The notes under the pieces were generated by a model. That model saw only the letters and a list, made by a program, of their open reading frames with translations, was not told where the DNA came from and made no database searches. Positions 41,983 to 51,400 of a stretch of 64,000 nt of DNA are shown here, piece by piece. Origin of the DNA: G963675935 sp963675935 (GTDB taxonomy: Bacteria > Planctomycetota > Planctomycetia > Pirellulales > Thermoguttaceae); the NCBI GenBank assembly GCA_963675935.2, contig CAXXPV010000003.1, positions 1,364,001 through 1,428,000 of the forward strand, in the 5' to 3' direction. Both the position numbers and the translations under genes were made by a program. Numbering within the stretch: the first letter of the stretch is position 1; every line of letters begins with the position of its first letter.

Positions 41983-43413
41983 CTAAAAATCCTCCTGATA
42001 CCCGCCGAATTCCTCGTAGGGTTTCTGGGCAAGGTTCTCGAACCGCGTGAATTTATCGAACCAGGCAAGCTTGACGTCGCCTGTCGGGCCGTTGCGCTGC
42101 TTCGCCACGATGATGTCGGCCTGGCCGCAAATGCCCTTCTCGACCGCCTCCTCGTGCGTGTGGTAATACTCCTCGCGGTGGACGAACATCACAACGTCGG
42201 CGTCTTGCTCGATGGCGCCCGACTCGCGCAAGTGGCTCAACCGCGGCCGATGCCCGCCCTCCTTGCCCTGCTCCGTTTGACGATTCAACTGCGCCAGACA
42301 AAGCACCGGCAGCTTGAGTTCGCGGGCCAGGGCCTTGAGCCGCCGCGCCATCTTGGCCACCTGCTCTTGCCGAGGGTCGCGCGGGTCGTCGGGCTGGATC
42401 AATTGCAAATAGTCGATCACGATCAGCCCCAGCCCGCTCTTGCGCTTCAACCGCCGGGCGCAAGCGGCGATTTCGGTAATCGTCCGAGCAGGCGTGTCGT
42501 CGATAAACAGCGGCGCCTTGCCCAATTTGGCCGAGGCCTCGACCAGCTTCGAGCGGTCTTCCTTCGAGAGAAAACCGCTGCGGAATTTGCCGGCGTCGAT
42601 CCGGCCTTGCGAACACAACATGCGCTGGCCCAATTCGAGCCGTGCCATTTCCAAACTGACGAACAGCGTCGGCACGTTGGCCTCGATCGCCACGTATTCG
42701 GCGATGTTCGTGGCCAGCGCGGTTTTGCCCATGCTAGGCCGCGCGGCCAAGATGACGAACTCCGAATCGTGCAGCCCGCCGGTCATGTTGTCGAGGTCGG
42801 TGAAGCCGGAGGGCACGCCCGTCGCTCCGCCGTGTTCGAGCCGGGCGTCGATGTGATTGAACGCCTCGACCAGCAAGTCCTGGATGGTCGTGATCTGGTC
42901 GGAGCTTCGTTTGTCGTGGACGGCGAAGATTTGCTCCTCGGCCCGGCTGACCATTTCGCGCGGGTCGAGCGTCGGCTCGTAGGCGTCGCGGAGGATTTCG
43001 GTGCTGGCGTGGATCAAGGCCCGGAGCGTGGACTTCGCCTGGACGATTTCGGCATAATAGACGGCGTTGGCCGCGTAGGGCACTGCGTGAAGGACTTCAG
43101 CCAAATAGGCCGCGCCGCCGACCGCTTCAAGGTCGCCGGTCGATTGCAGACGTTCCAAGAGCAGCGTGGCGTCGATCCGCCGGCCCTCGTCGTGCATTGC
43201 CAGCAGGTGGGCGTAGAGCTTTTCGTTGGCCTCGGCGTAGAAATCTTCGGGACGAAGCACCAGGGCGACGTCGTCGGCGATGTTCGGGTCCAACAGGATG
43301 CTGCCCAGCACGCCCTTTTCGGCGTCGAGGTTATGGGGCGGCAGGCGGTCGAGGATTTCGGAGCTTACCCGGGCCGGCGTGCGGCCGGCGTCGGTGCGGA
43401 AGACGGTGGACAT
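41983..43413 (-). CDS. dnaB: Replicative DNA helicase DnaB
   Basis: 476 aa from ATG 43413. N-terminal domain PPHNLDAEKGVLGSILLDPN, RecA-like core with Walker A LAARPSMGKTALATNIAEYV, then TLFVSLEMARLELGQRML, DDTPARTITEIAACARRLKR, LGLIVIDYLQLIQPDDPRDP, VLCLAQLNRQTEQ and ADVVMFVHREEYYH. All DnaB motifs are present and no intein is visible. It unwinds DNA at the replication fork. Single gene flanked by repeats. Confidence 0.97.
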   Translation of the reverse strand: MSTVFRTDAGRTPARVSSEILDRLPPHNLDAEKGVLGSILLDPNIADDVALVLRPEDFYAEANEKLYAHLLAMHDEGRRIDATLLLERLQSTGDLEAVGGAAYLAEVLHAVPYAANAVYYAEIVQAKSTLRALIHASTEILRDAYEPTLDPREMVSRAEEQIFAVHDKRSSDQITTIQDLLVEAFNHIDARLEHGGATGVPSGFTDLDNMTGGLHDSEFVILAARPSMGKTALATNIAEYVAIEANVPTLFVSLEMARLELGQRMLCSQGRIDAGKFRSGFLSKEDRSKLVEASAKLGKAPLFIDDTPARTITEIAACARRLKRKSGLGLIVIDYLQLIQPDDPRDPRQEQVAKMARRLKALARELKLPVLCLAQLNRQTEQGKEGGHRPRLSHLRESGAIEQDADVVMFVHREEYYHTHEEAVEKGICGQADIIVAKQRNGPTGDVKLAWFDKFTRFENLAQKPYEEFGGYQEDF

Positions 43414-43930
43414 GGGCTGGGAATCAGGGGCTAGGGGCAAGTCGTATGTTATGCTTTAGCATAACATAACGCGTTGCAGGCAAACGTGTTACGCCATTAA
43501 ACTTTAGGATTAATGAAACATCCTCAATGTCTGGTTGTATTGAAATTGGCCTTGGGTCTTTGGGCTTAGGACTTGGCACGAAGACCTAAGTCCCAAGCCC
43601 TAAGACCCATTCTCATTGGTTGCAGCTTTGCCGCGTTATGCTGAAGCATAACCGACTACCAACCATCTAAAAAAACCACCGTCGCATCATAGAGCGTTGG
43701 GGCCAAACTGGCAACCCAACGAGATGCCCCCGACGGGAACCATCAAAAAATGCCGCACAAAAACACGACTTTATTCGCACTAAATTACCCCCATATGATG
43801 TACCGCTAAAAATTTCTTGGAACACAAACTGGCTATTGTCGCATTTCCGGTCCTTCGTGCCTAAAGTGAATAGAGAAAATCAGATTGCTCTTCACGGAAT
43901 TTTCACCCCCCGGCATGAGGGAGTTGCGGC
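43414..43930. other. Intergenic region with palindromes upstream of dnaB and the second sigma gene
   Basis: No gene. It contains two copies of an 18-bp palindrome, GTTATGCTTTAGCATAAC at 43448-43465 and GTTATGCTGAAGCATAAC at 43635-43652, and between them an imperfect inverted repeat GGGTCTTTGGGCTTAGGAC (43554-43608). Divergent promoters for dnaB and the sigma operon should lie here. Confidence 0.65.
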
Positions 43931-44473
43931 GTGGCATCTCGTTCACCCACAAACGACGACCGCACGAAAGAATACCTGCGGCTGCTCGGCGAACACGAGC
44001 GGCGTTTGCGGGGATTCATTCTTTCGCTGGCCCCCAATTGGGCCGACGCCGACGACATCGCCCAAGATGTGCGAATCCGTCTGTGGGAACAGTTCGACAA
44101 CTACGATCCCGCGAAGGATTTTGGCGCCTGGGCACGAACCATCGCCTATTATCAGGTTCTCACGTATCGCGAGAAACGGTCTCGTCATCGGGAGTTGGTC
44201 AGCACCGAGTTTCTCGAAGCGATTGCCGAGGAGATCGCCGAGGCGTCGCGTGAACTTGACGACGGCCAGCAGGCGCTCGATGACTGTTTCGAGAAGTTGC
44301 CGAAAGCCAAGCAAGAGCTTTTACTGCAATACTACTCGGGCGAGCAGACGACCCGCGAGATCGCCGCCGCGACGGGCCAATCGTTCGACGCCACTCGGCA
44401 GGCGATCCTTCGCACCCGTCTCACACTGAGCGACTGCGTGGAAAAGGCGTTGCACGAGGAGGGCCGGCCATGA
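43931..44473 (+). CDS. ECF sigma-70 factor (cassette 2)
   Basis: 180 aa from GTG 43931, with GAGGGAG upstream. Region 2: LAPNWADADDIAQDVRIRLW, FGAWARTIAYYQVLTYREKR; region 4: QTTREIAAATGQSFDATRQA, ILRTRLTLSDCVEKALHEEG. Closely similar in layout to the sigma factor at 4389-4946 but not identical. The stop overlaps the FecR gene (ATGA). It probably controls envelope genes including those next to it. Confidence 0.93.
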   Translation: MASRSPTNDDRTKEYLRLLGEHERRLRGFILSLAPNWADADDIAQDVRIRLWEQFDNYDPAKDFGAWARTIAYYQVLTYREKRSRHRELVSTEFLEAIAEEIAEASRELDDGQQALDDCFEKLPKAKQELLLQYYSGEQTTREIAAATGQSFDATRQAILRTRLTLSDCVEKALHEEGRP

Positions 44474-46341
44474 GCGACTTCCTCGCAAGCCCTCGCGACG
44501 CGAATCGATATGAGGTCTACGATTTGGCCGACGCCCTGCTCCGCGGCGTGATTACGGCCGAACAGTCGGTGCGTCTTCGCGACTTGGTTTGCGGCGATGC
44601 CGAGGCCCGGCGTCAATACGTGCGGTTCATGCATGAGTCGGCCGTGCTGAACAGTTGGGGACGCGATCGCCTCTCCACCAAGAAAACGGCCGACGCATCG
44701 GAGGGCGTTTCACCCGTTCTTAGCATCCCCACGATAATTCTCGATTCCTCGCCCGCGACTTGCTCGCCGATTTACGCCAGCCTGATGACGCCCGGCGGTT
44801 TCTTGTTTTCCTACGCGGTGTCGGGCGTACTCGTTGGAATCGCCATTTTGATTAGTTCGCTGGTCTACACATCGAGTCACGTGGAGGTTGCCCGTCAAGA
44901 GTCGCGGCAGCCAGCGAGGGTTGTTGCCCCAGAGTCAACACCGGAGACGACGCCGGATCCGGTTTGGATCGGCTGGATCACGGGCGTGGCCGATTGCCAT
45001 TGGGTGGATGACCATGATGCTCCCGCCCACAACCGCGTGGCGCTTGGCGCGAAGTATATGCTGGCGTCCGGGCTTATGGAAATTACGTATAAGACCGGGG
45101 CAAAAGTGATTCTTCAAGGACCGTGTACTTACGAAGCGGAATCGGCCGCCGGCGGTTTTTTGTCGCTGGGCAAGTTGACGGCGCGGCTGGAAAGTAGGTC
45201 CCGTCTGCCGGACGGGACAAGTAGGTCCCGCTTGCCGAGCGGGACATTGCCAACCGATCGCGACACCACGAAGTCCCACCCGGCAGGCGGGACCTACTTC
45301 GCCGTTCGCACACCCACGGCCACGGTGACCGACCTCGGCACGGAGTTCGGCGTCGAAGTCAACAAGGAAGGCACGGCTCAAGTTGTTGTATTCGTCGGCG
45401 AAGTTGTATCAACGCTCAAGGAGAACGGCGACACAGCCTTGGAACCGGTCCGGCTGACGGCGGGCCAATCAGCGACGCTCGGAAAAAAGGAAATCATACG
45501 GATTCCAAATGACGGAACACGGAAAGGCAACGCCGGATTCGTCCGCAAAGTCGTGCCGCGGAGGCCGTTACCCTTGGTGGGATTCTATCCATTGGCCAAC
45601 GATGCCCGGGACCACAGCGGGCGAGGCAACCACGTCAAGCCGTCGAAGATGCACGGCGTCGAGTTCGTCGCCGGCCCGGCCGGCCGCGCCGCCAGATTTC
45701 GGGAGGATGCCGACAGTTACATCGACTTGCCCATCGACGCCAGTCCGGTGCTTATGCCCCGGATGACTTGGGGCGCGTGGGTGCGTCCGTTGAAAATCGG
45801 CCCTATTCAGAGAGAAATTCTATCCACCGACAATTTGGACAATCAGGGATACGACCGCGTGCTGACAATCGACGACCGCAAGGGGGACCAGGGCGGCGGC
45901 TCGCATTCCGGCATGCATCGTTTTGGGGCTTTCTGCGGCTACATAACGCCGTCGGGGATTTTGTATTCCCAGGGCCCTCGCCCGGAGGAAGGACGCCGAG
46001 TCTTCGTCGCCGCCGTGTACGACCAGATGCGACAGACGGCGGACATCTACGTCGAAGACGGCGAGATGAACGGCGGCCGGGGTGGGTTGGTTTGGACCAA
46101 CGCCTCCTTGGTCCAAATCGGATCGAGCCACAATTTCGTAAGAGTCGGCCGGCACACCAAGCCATGCAACGACAACGAAGAACCCTTTGACGGAGAAATC
46201 GACAACATCTTCCTTTTCAGCGCCGCGCTTGCCAGTACGCAGTTGGAGGCGATTCGCGCCGGCGGCGCCAAGGCAATTCTGGCTATAGCCAAGGGCGATA
46301 TTTTAGAAAAGGAGGACGGAGAGAAAATTAGGAATCCGTAG
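44470..46341 (+). CDS. FecR-domain transmembrane protein with LamG-like domain (cassette 2)
   Basis: 623 aa. N-terminal cytoplasmic region (YEVYDLADALLRGVITAEQS), one transmembrane helix (SYAVSGVLVGIAILISSLVY), FecR-like domain with SGLMEITYKTGAKVILQGPC and VRTPTATVTDLGTEFGVEVN, and a C-terminal LamG/concanavalin-like domain (LVGFYPLANDARDHSGRGNH ... FDGEIDNIFLFSAALAS). A palindromic repeat (45194-45297) has inserted within the FecR domain, adding about 35 residues such as SRSRLPDGTSRSRLPSGT in frame. It differs from the cassette 1 paralogue by having LamG at the end. Confidence 0.88.
   Translation: MSDFLASPRDANRYEVYDLADALLRGVITAEQSVRLRDLVCGDAEARRQYVRFMHESAVLNSWGRDRLSTKKTADASEGVSPVLSIPTIILDSSPATCSPIYASLMTPGGFLFSYAVSGVLVGIAILISSLVYTSSHVEVARQESRQPARVVAPESTPETTPDPVWIGWITGVADCHWVDDHDAPAHNRVALGAKYMLASGLMEITYKTGAKVILQGPCTYEAESAAGGFLSLGKLTARLESRSRLPDGTSRSRLPSGTLPTDRDTTKSHPAGGTYFAVRTPTATVTDLGTEFGVEVNKEGTAQVVVFVGEVVSTLKENGDTALEPVRLTAGQSATLGKKEIIRIPNDGTRKGNAGFVRKVVPRRPLPLVGFYPLANDARDHSGRGNHVKPSKMHGVEFVAGPAGRAARFREDADSYIDLPIDASPVLMPRMTWGAWVRPLKIGPIQREILSTDNLDNQGYDRVLTIDDRKGDQGGGSHSGMHRFGAFCGYITPSGILYSQGPRPEEGRRVFVAAVYDQMRQTADIYVEDGEMNGGRGGLVWTNASLVQIGSSHNFVRVGRHTKPCNDNEEPFDGEIDNIFLFSAALASTQLEAIRAGGAKAILAIAKGDILEKEDGEKIRNP
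45194..45297. repeat. Palindromic repeat family C inside the FecR gene
   Basis: Three 25-bp units: GTAGGTCCCGTCTGCCGG..., GTAGGTCCCGCTTGCCGAGC..., and an inverted unit ending GGCGGGACCTAC. The reading frame is kept. The same units appear at 50490-50677 in an unrelated gene. Confidence 0.9.
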
Positions 46342-46484
46342 CCTCTTGCAAAAGGTCTCTAGGAGGCGACTCCACCGCCGATTGTGCGGCTTTTTCAACG
46401 GGCTGTTGGAGATGTGATCGAAAATCTTGCGTTGTTGTAATTGCGTTCCAGTTTTTCAACCCTTTTGTTTTTGGAGGTAGCGAC

Positions 46485-47216
46485 ATGCGAGTGCGAACAA
46501 TCTTGTGTGCGGCGGTAGTTATGGTTTTGACGCTTTCCAACCAGGTCAAGGCGGAAGCCCTTGCGATCAGCTACGTGGGTACGCTCTACGATTCCACGGA
46601 AGTGACGAGCTGGCGCACGTCCAGTGTGACGAAATCATTGGACATTGATGGCAACAGTGTCTACGGCTCAATGGCCGCGGTAAACTGGCAGGACGGCTCC
46701 ACGGGCGAAAATCCAGCCGCAGGGCCTGGCTGGCATTACGTCAGTTCCGGAGGGCCATATCGCAATAGCGGCTATGCGGATATCGATCCCATCACAAGCG
46801 GAACCGACGCGGGGATCGCGCTTGGCGGGTTCACTTTTACGCTAACCGGGACAGATGCGGACTATGCGGGCAAGACGATCCGAGTCGGCGTGATGGCCGG
46901 CGTAATCGGCGGCGAGTGTGCAACCAACTACGGTTTCACCTACAAGTTGGTTTCCGCTTCCGACGCCACCGTCTACGCACAAACGACGACCGATTCCACC
47001 AAGACCGCCAACACATCGCCCGACATGGTGTTCTTCGACATCACGGGCGCCACAGCGGGAGCACAGTTTTCAATTCTCGCAAGCGGCGGAACCGGTAATC
47101 CGCACCTAGGCGCCGTTTCCTGGGATATCGCCTCGGTACCCGAGCCTTCGTCGCTCACTCTTCTGAGCGCGGGCTTGGTTGGCCTTTTTGCCTACGTTTG
47201 GCGCAAGCGGCGGTAA
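46485..47216 (+). CDS. PEP-CTERM sorting domain protein (cassette 2)
   Basis: 243 aa from ATG 46485 with GGAGG seven bases before. Signal peptide MRVRTILCAAVVMVLTLSNQ, a body of beta strands (LGGFTFTLTGTDADYAGKTI, TSPDMVFFDITGATAGAQFS), and the C-terminal PEP-CTERM signal VPEPSSLTLLSAG, hydrophobic helix, and basic WRKRR. It follows the FecR-LamG gene. The body is different from the beta-helix protein of cassette 1, so the cargo differs though the position is conserved. Confidence 0.93.
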   Translation: MRVRTILCAAVVMVLTLSNQVKAEALAISYVGTLYDSTEVTSWRTSSVTKSLDIDGNSVYGSMAAVNWQDGSTGENPAAGPGWHYVSSGGPYRNSGYADIDPITSGTDAGIALGGFTFTLTGTDADYAGKTIRVGVMAGVIGGECATNYGFTYKLVSASDATVYAQTTTDSTKTANTSPDMVFFDITGATAGAQFSILASGGTGNPHLGAVSWDIASVPEPSSLTLLSAGLVGLFAYVWRKRR

Positions 47217-47224
47217 CGTCGAAT

Positions 47225-47315
47225 GAAGTTCCGCCGAAGGACGTGGAAAATCGCGGCAGAAATGAATCTCCAAGATTTTCCACCGCATTTTTTTCACGTC
47301 CTCGGCGGCGACTTC
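47225..47315 (+). promoter_or_regulatory. Long intergenic hairpin between PEP-CTERM and DUF1559 genes (cassette 2)
   Basis: Arm GAAGTTCCGCCGAAGGACGT continuing GGAAAATC pairs with GATTTTC, then CACGTCCTCGGCGGCGACTT, with a bulge containing T7. It occupies the same place as the hairpin at 1739-1794 and shares the GGACGTGGA core with it. Confidence 0.65.
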
Positions 47316-47394
47316 GGCGGCGTTCGTGCTTTATATGTTCTTTTGCTCTTTCGACGCTTTTTGCGGACATCTTACTTATCTTATAGGCAATCTC

Positions 47395-48411
47395 ATGGAT
47401 GGCGTTTCCAGAAAACACGGTTTTACTTTGGTCGAGCTTTTGGTCGTCATCACGATCATCGGTATTTTGATCGCCCTGCTGCTCCCGGCCGTGCAGGCGG
47501 CGCGCGAGGCGGCCAGAAGAATGCAATGCAGCAATAATCTCAAGCAGTTAAGCCTGGCCATGCACGACTTCCATCAACTCCAAAACCACTTCCCCACGGC
47601 CGGCTGGGGATACCGCTGGGCGCCGCACCCCGATCGCGGCGTCGGGCTCGATCAGCCCGGAAGTTGGATTTATTCCATCCTGCCGCACCTCGAACAGGAA
47701 GGGCTTTTCCATCTCGGCGAAGGCGTGGGCCGCAACGATGAAACTTCGTTGCAGTTGCTCAACTCGAACAAGACGCGGCTGCAAACGCCATTGGCCGTGC
47801 TGGTATGCCCTAGCCGTCGCTCGGCGGTCAACTACGCCGTCTTGCCCAACTCCGGCGCCCCCTACGTCGCCAAACCGTTTCTTTGCAATACGCTGAATGT
47901 CGGCGCTCGAACCGACTACGCCGCCAACGGCGGGGAAATTCTCGTCGGTTTCGGTCAAGGTCCGGGCAACCTCGCCGGCGGCGTTTCACCCACTTCGTTT
48001 CCGAAACCGGGTTCATGTACGGGCATCCTCTATGTCCACAATCATTACTCCTTTGCCGACATCACCGACGGAACGTCGAACACCTATCTGATCGGCGAAA
48101 AATTTCTCGAACCGGAAAATTATTCGACCGGCGCTAGCGCAGGCGACGACCAGGGACCGTTTGTTTGCGACGACCGCGATTCCGTTCGCTGGGCCGCCGT
48201 CAATTCGGCAAGCTCTGGCTTCCTCGCTCCTTACCAAGACTGCGAGGGCTCCACGCAAACGTACAATTTCGGCGGCCCGCACGCCGGCAGCTTCAACATG
48301 GCCCTCTGTGACGGCTCAGTCAGTTCGATCAGCTACTCGGTTGAGGAAAACGTGCATCGCTGTTTAGCCAACCGCAAGGACGGCAAGGCCATTGACGCGA
48401 AAAAACTCTAA
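47395..48411 (+). CDS. DUF1559 family prepilin-like protein (cassette 2)
   Basis: 338 aa from ATG 47395. Prepilin-type N-terminus HGFTLVELLVVITIIG, helix to LLPAVQAAREAARRMQCSNN. Body with DGTSNTYLIGEKFLEPENY and the DUF1559 C-terminal motif GGPHAGSFNMALCDGSVSSI. Paralogue of the 741-1688 gene. It is the last gene of the plus-strand cassette and converges on the giant gene at 48453. Confidence 0.93.
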   Translation: MDGVSRKHGFTLVELLVVITIIGILIALLLPAVQAAREAARRMQCSNNLKQLSLAMHDFHQLQNHFPTAGWGYRWAPHPDRGVGLDQPGSWIYSILPHLEQEGLFHLGEGVGRNDETSLQLLNSNKTRLQTPLAVLVCPSRRSAVNYAVLPNSGAPYVAKPFLCNTLNVGARTDYAANGGEILVGFGQGPGNLAGGVSPTSFPKPGSCTGILYVHNHYSFADITDGTSNTYLIGEKFLEPENYSTGASAGDDQGPFVCDDRDSVRWAAVNSASSGFLAPYQDCEGSTQTYNFGGPHAGSFNMALCDGSVSSISYSVEENVHRCLANRKDGKAIDAKKL

Positions 48412-48452
48412 TGTGACTGGGTTCGCGGGCAATCGGTGGCAGGAGTCGCCTC

Positions 48453-51400
48453 CTACAATTTCGGAACTTCGGATTCTCCCGCCGTCTCGTGCTCCACCGT
48501 AACGTGTACCGGCGGCGACTTTTCTCCGTCCCAGGGGATCGTATGAACCCACGTCCCCAAATCCGACGACCCTTGGCTTGAATCGGCAGCATCGCCGCCG
48601 ATGTTCCAGGGCGGCAAGGCGGATTTTCGTTCCCACCCCGCCCAGGCGTCCATGCCGAGCGCGATCGTGTCGCGGGGATCGATCGTCAGCCGCAGGCTCG
48701 GCCGCCGATGCAGCCGGATGGTCGCCGAGCGGACCTGGCATTTTTCCACACCCATCGTCGGCAATGCCATTTTCTCGCCACGTCGAACGGGCAATTGGCC
48801 GCGAATCGAAAGGTCTTGCACGCCCGACGCGGGACCGTTCAGAAAAACCGTAATCACACCGTCGGCGTCCTGCGACCAGCGTTGAACGCGATCGACGTCG
48901 TCCTCCATGACTGACACCCGCTCGATCTTCAGGCCCTTGGGTCCATTCAACTGGTGTTGAAAAACATAGCCCGACGTGACGGAAATTCGAGCGTCGAACA
49001 ACGCCTCGGCGCGGTCTTCGTCGAACGAGAGCGTCAGGTTCTGATCGACGGCCACTTGCGGCTCGTGCGGCCGAGTCGAAAGGGTCCAGCCCGTCTCGTC
49101 GGCAGGCAGGCGATAAGCGGCCCTAGGAATGGGCTGCTTGCCATTTTCGGAATTGGGCGAACTGTTTGCCGCGTCGGTCGGCCCCATGGCGCCGCTCCAC
49201 GCTTTCAGAAATTCGGCGACCGACACGGTTTCGAGCGGCTCCTCCGGCCGCTCATCGGCATCGAGCGCGGCGCCGACGCTGTAGGCCATCCAACGCCGCG
49301 TCGGTTGAACGCCGAGAATTTCGACGCGAGGCAAACGGATTTTGCCAACGGCCGAAACGCCGGCGGCCAGGAACGTCGCGTCGAACGTCACGTGGTCGGA
49401 GATGGGACGCGGCCAGCGGAGGGTGATCGTACGGAGTTGACCCGAGTCGCTCCCCATTTGCACGTTCGGCGGTTCGTCGCCCGGCAGGGGAAGAAGCCGC
49501 AGCTTCGGATCGACGGCCAATTGAACCTGCTCGATCCGGCCTTCCGTCACGCGGAGATTGAATCGGGCGGCGACCACCACCGAGCCGGGCTGCACCTTCA
49601 GCCAGATCAATTGCTCGGCATCAACGGCCGAGCGTCCGCCGTTGGCCGGTGAAGCTTCCCGCCAACGGACGGCCAATCGGTCGGCCGGCCCGAGTTCGGC
49701 CGATAGTCTGGCGCCCATGCGCATCATCGGCGCGACCTCGACGCCGCCGCAAGCCGAGGGTACTTCGACCGTCGGGGCGTTGGGCGGCAGCGCCAGTTCG
49801 AGCCGCGCGGCGGCCACGCGAGGAATGACCAAGTCGAATCCGCTCGATCGGTCGGCGCCGCGCATCGCCGGGCGCAGCGAGAGTTCGAGCCGGTGTCGGC
49901 CCGGTTCGGCCACCTCGAACGTCAGGGCCGCGGCGCTGGGTTCCCATTCCGGCTCGATCGCGCGGCCGTCGAGCAGAACGCTGCCGGGCAGCAAGTTCGC
50001 GCCGTCAGTTCGCAACGGGATACGCACGCGAGCGACTCGTTCGATCGTCTGCAATTCGTATTGCGCCCGCAGCGCGTTGACCACGAACCGCCCGGATACG
50101 CTTTCTTCGGTCAATTCGCCTCGATAGACGGCATCGCACAACAGCCACGCCGATGGACGCTGGGCCGGCGCCGCCGAGCGGCGGTACAACTCTTTGTAAA
50201 ACGCCTCGGGCACGAATACTTTTCCGCCGGCAGGCTTTCGGTTCGCATCGACCGGCACGAACACGCGATGCATGGGTTCTTCGGCCCTGGCCGCGCCGAC
50301 GCAAACGAGCAACAAGGCAACGAGGCCGGCGACGGCCTTATGGCGTCGAACGATCCAGCAACCCAGGCCCGCGATCAGCAGAAAGCCGACAACGCCGAAC
50401 AACCGCATCGACGCAACGCGCACGTAACGCAACGCGATCGTCGCCGACGATTCGGCGGGAAGATCGACATCTTGCGCAGTCCAACCGTAGTAGGTCCCGT
50501 CTGCCGGACGGGACTCTTTTTCGACAGGCAAGTAGGTCCCGTCTGCCGGACGGGACTCTTTTTCGACAGGCAAGTAGGTCCCGTCTGCCGGACGGGACTC
50601 TTGCGAGTCCTGCCCCCGGGAAGTCTCGCCCGGCAGGCGAGACCTACTAGAAGTCACGCCCGGCAGGCGAGACCTACTGGAAGAATCGCCCATAATCCCG
50701 CATCCTCCCCACGCATAACCCGGCGGCAGACACGCGGTCCAATGAATCGCCGGCGTGGGCAGATCGGGCTGCGGCATCGCACAGGCCGGCAGCGAACCGA
50801 ATGCTCCCAACGACGGCCCCGCCGCAGTCCATTCCACCGCAACACGAACGGTCTTTCGATCGGCGGGAAGCTCGACCTCAACATTGTCATTCTGAGCGCA
50901 GCGAAGAATGACGGGAGATTCCTTGACGCGGGGAAGATTCTTCGCTGCGCTCAGAATGACGAACTCGACCGGTTCGCCGTCGATCCGGAGGCCGCGAAGA
51001 TTGTTGCGTGATATTTCCGGCGGCAGCGAAAACCGGAGCGTTTTACGCCTGGCCGGTTGCACCTCGTACGTGGCCACGAGACGCGCAACGCCGTCGGCCG
51101 GATGCCACGACTCCAGGCGGCAAGCGGAAATCCGCGGCGTTTCAGCGATGAGAACGATGGGGGCGGATGCCTTGGCCGCGTTGCACGGCCGCGCCGCTTT
51201 TTGCGTAACGAATGAGACCGTCTGCGAAGCCGCTCGATCGTCGTACTCGAACAACAGGCCGCGCGGCGGCTCGGCGAACATCGACAGCACGTCCGGCGCG
51301 AGGTCCGCCGGCTTGATTCGATGGAGACGGGCATCGCCGTCAAGCTTCAACGCGAGAGGATCGGCCGTGTGCAGGGCGATCCATCGCTTGCGCTGGTCGA

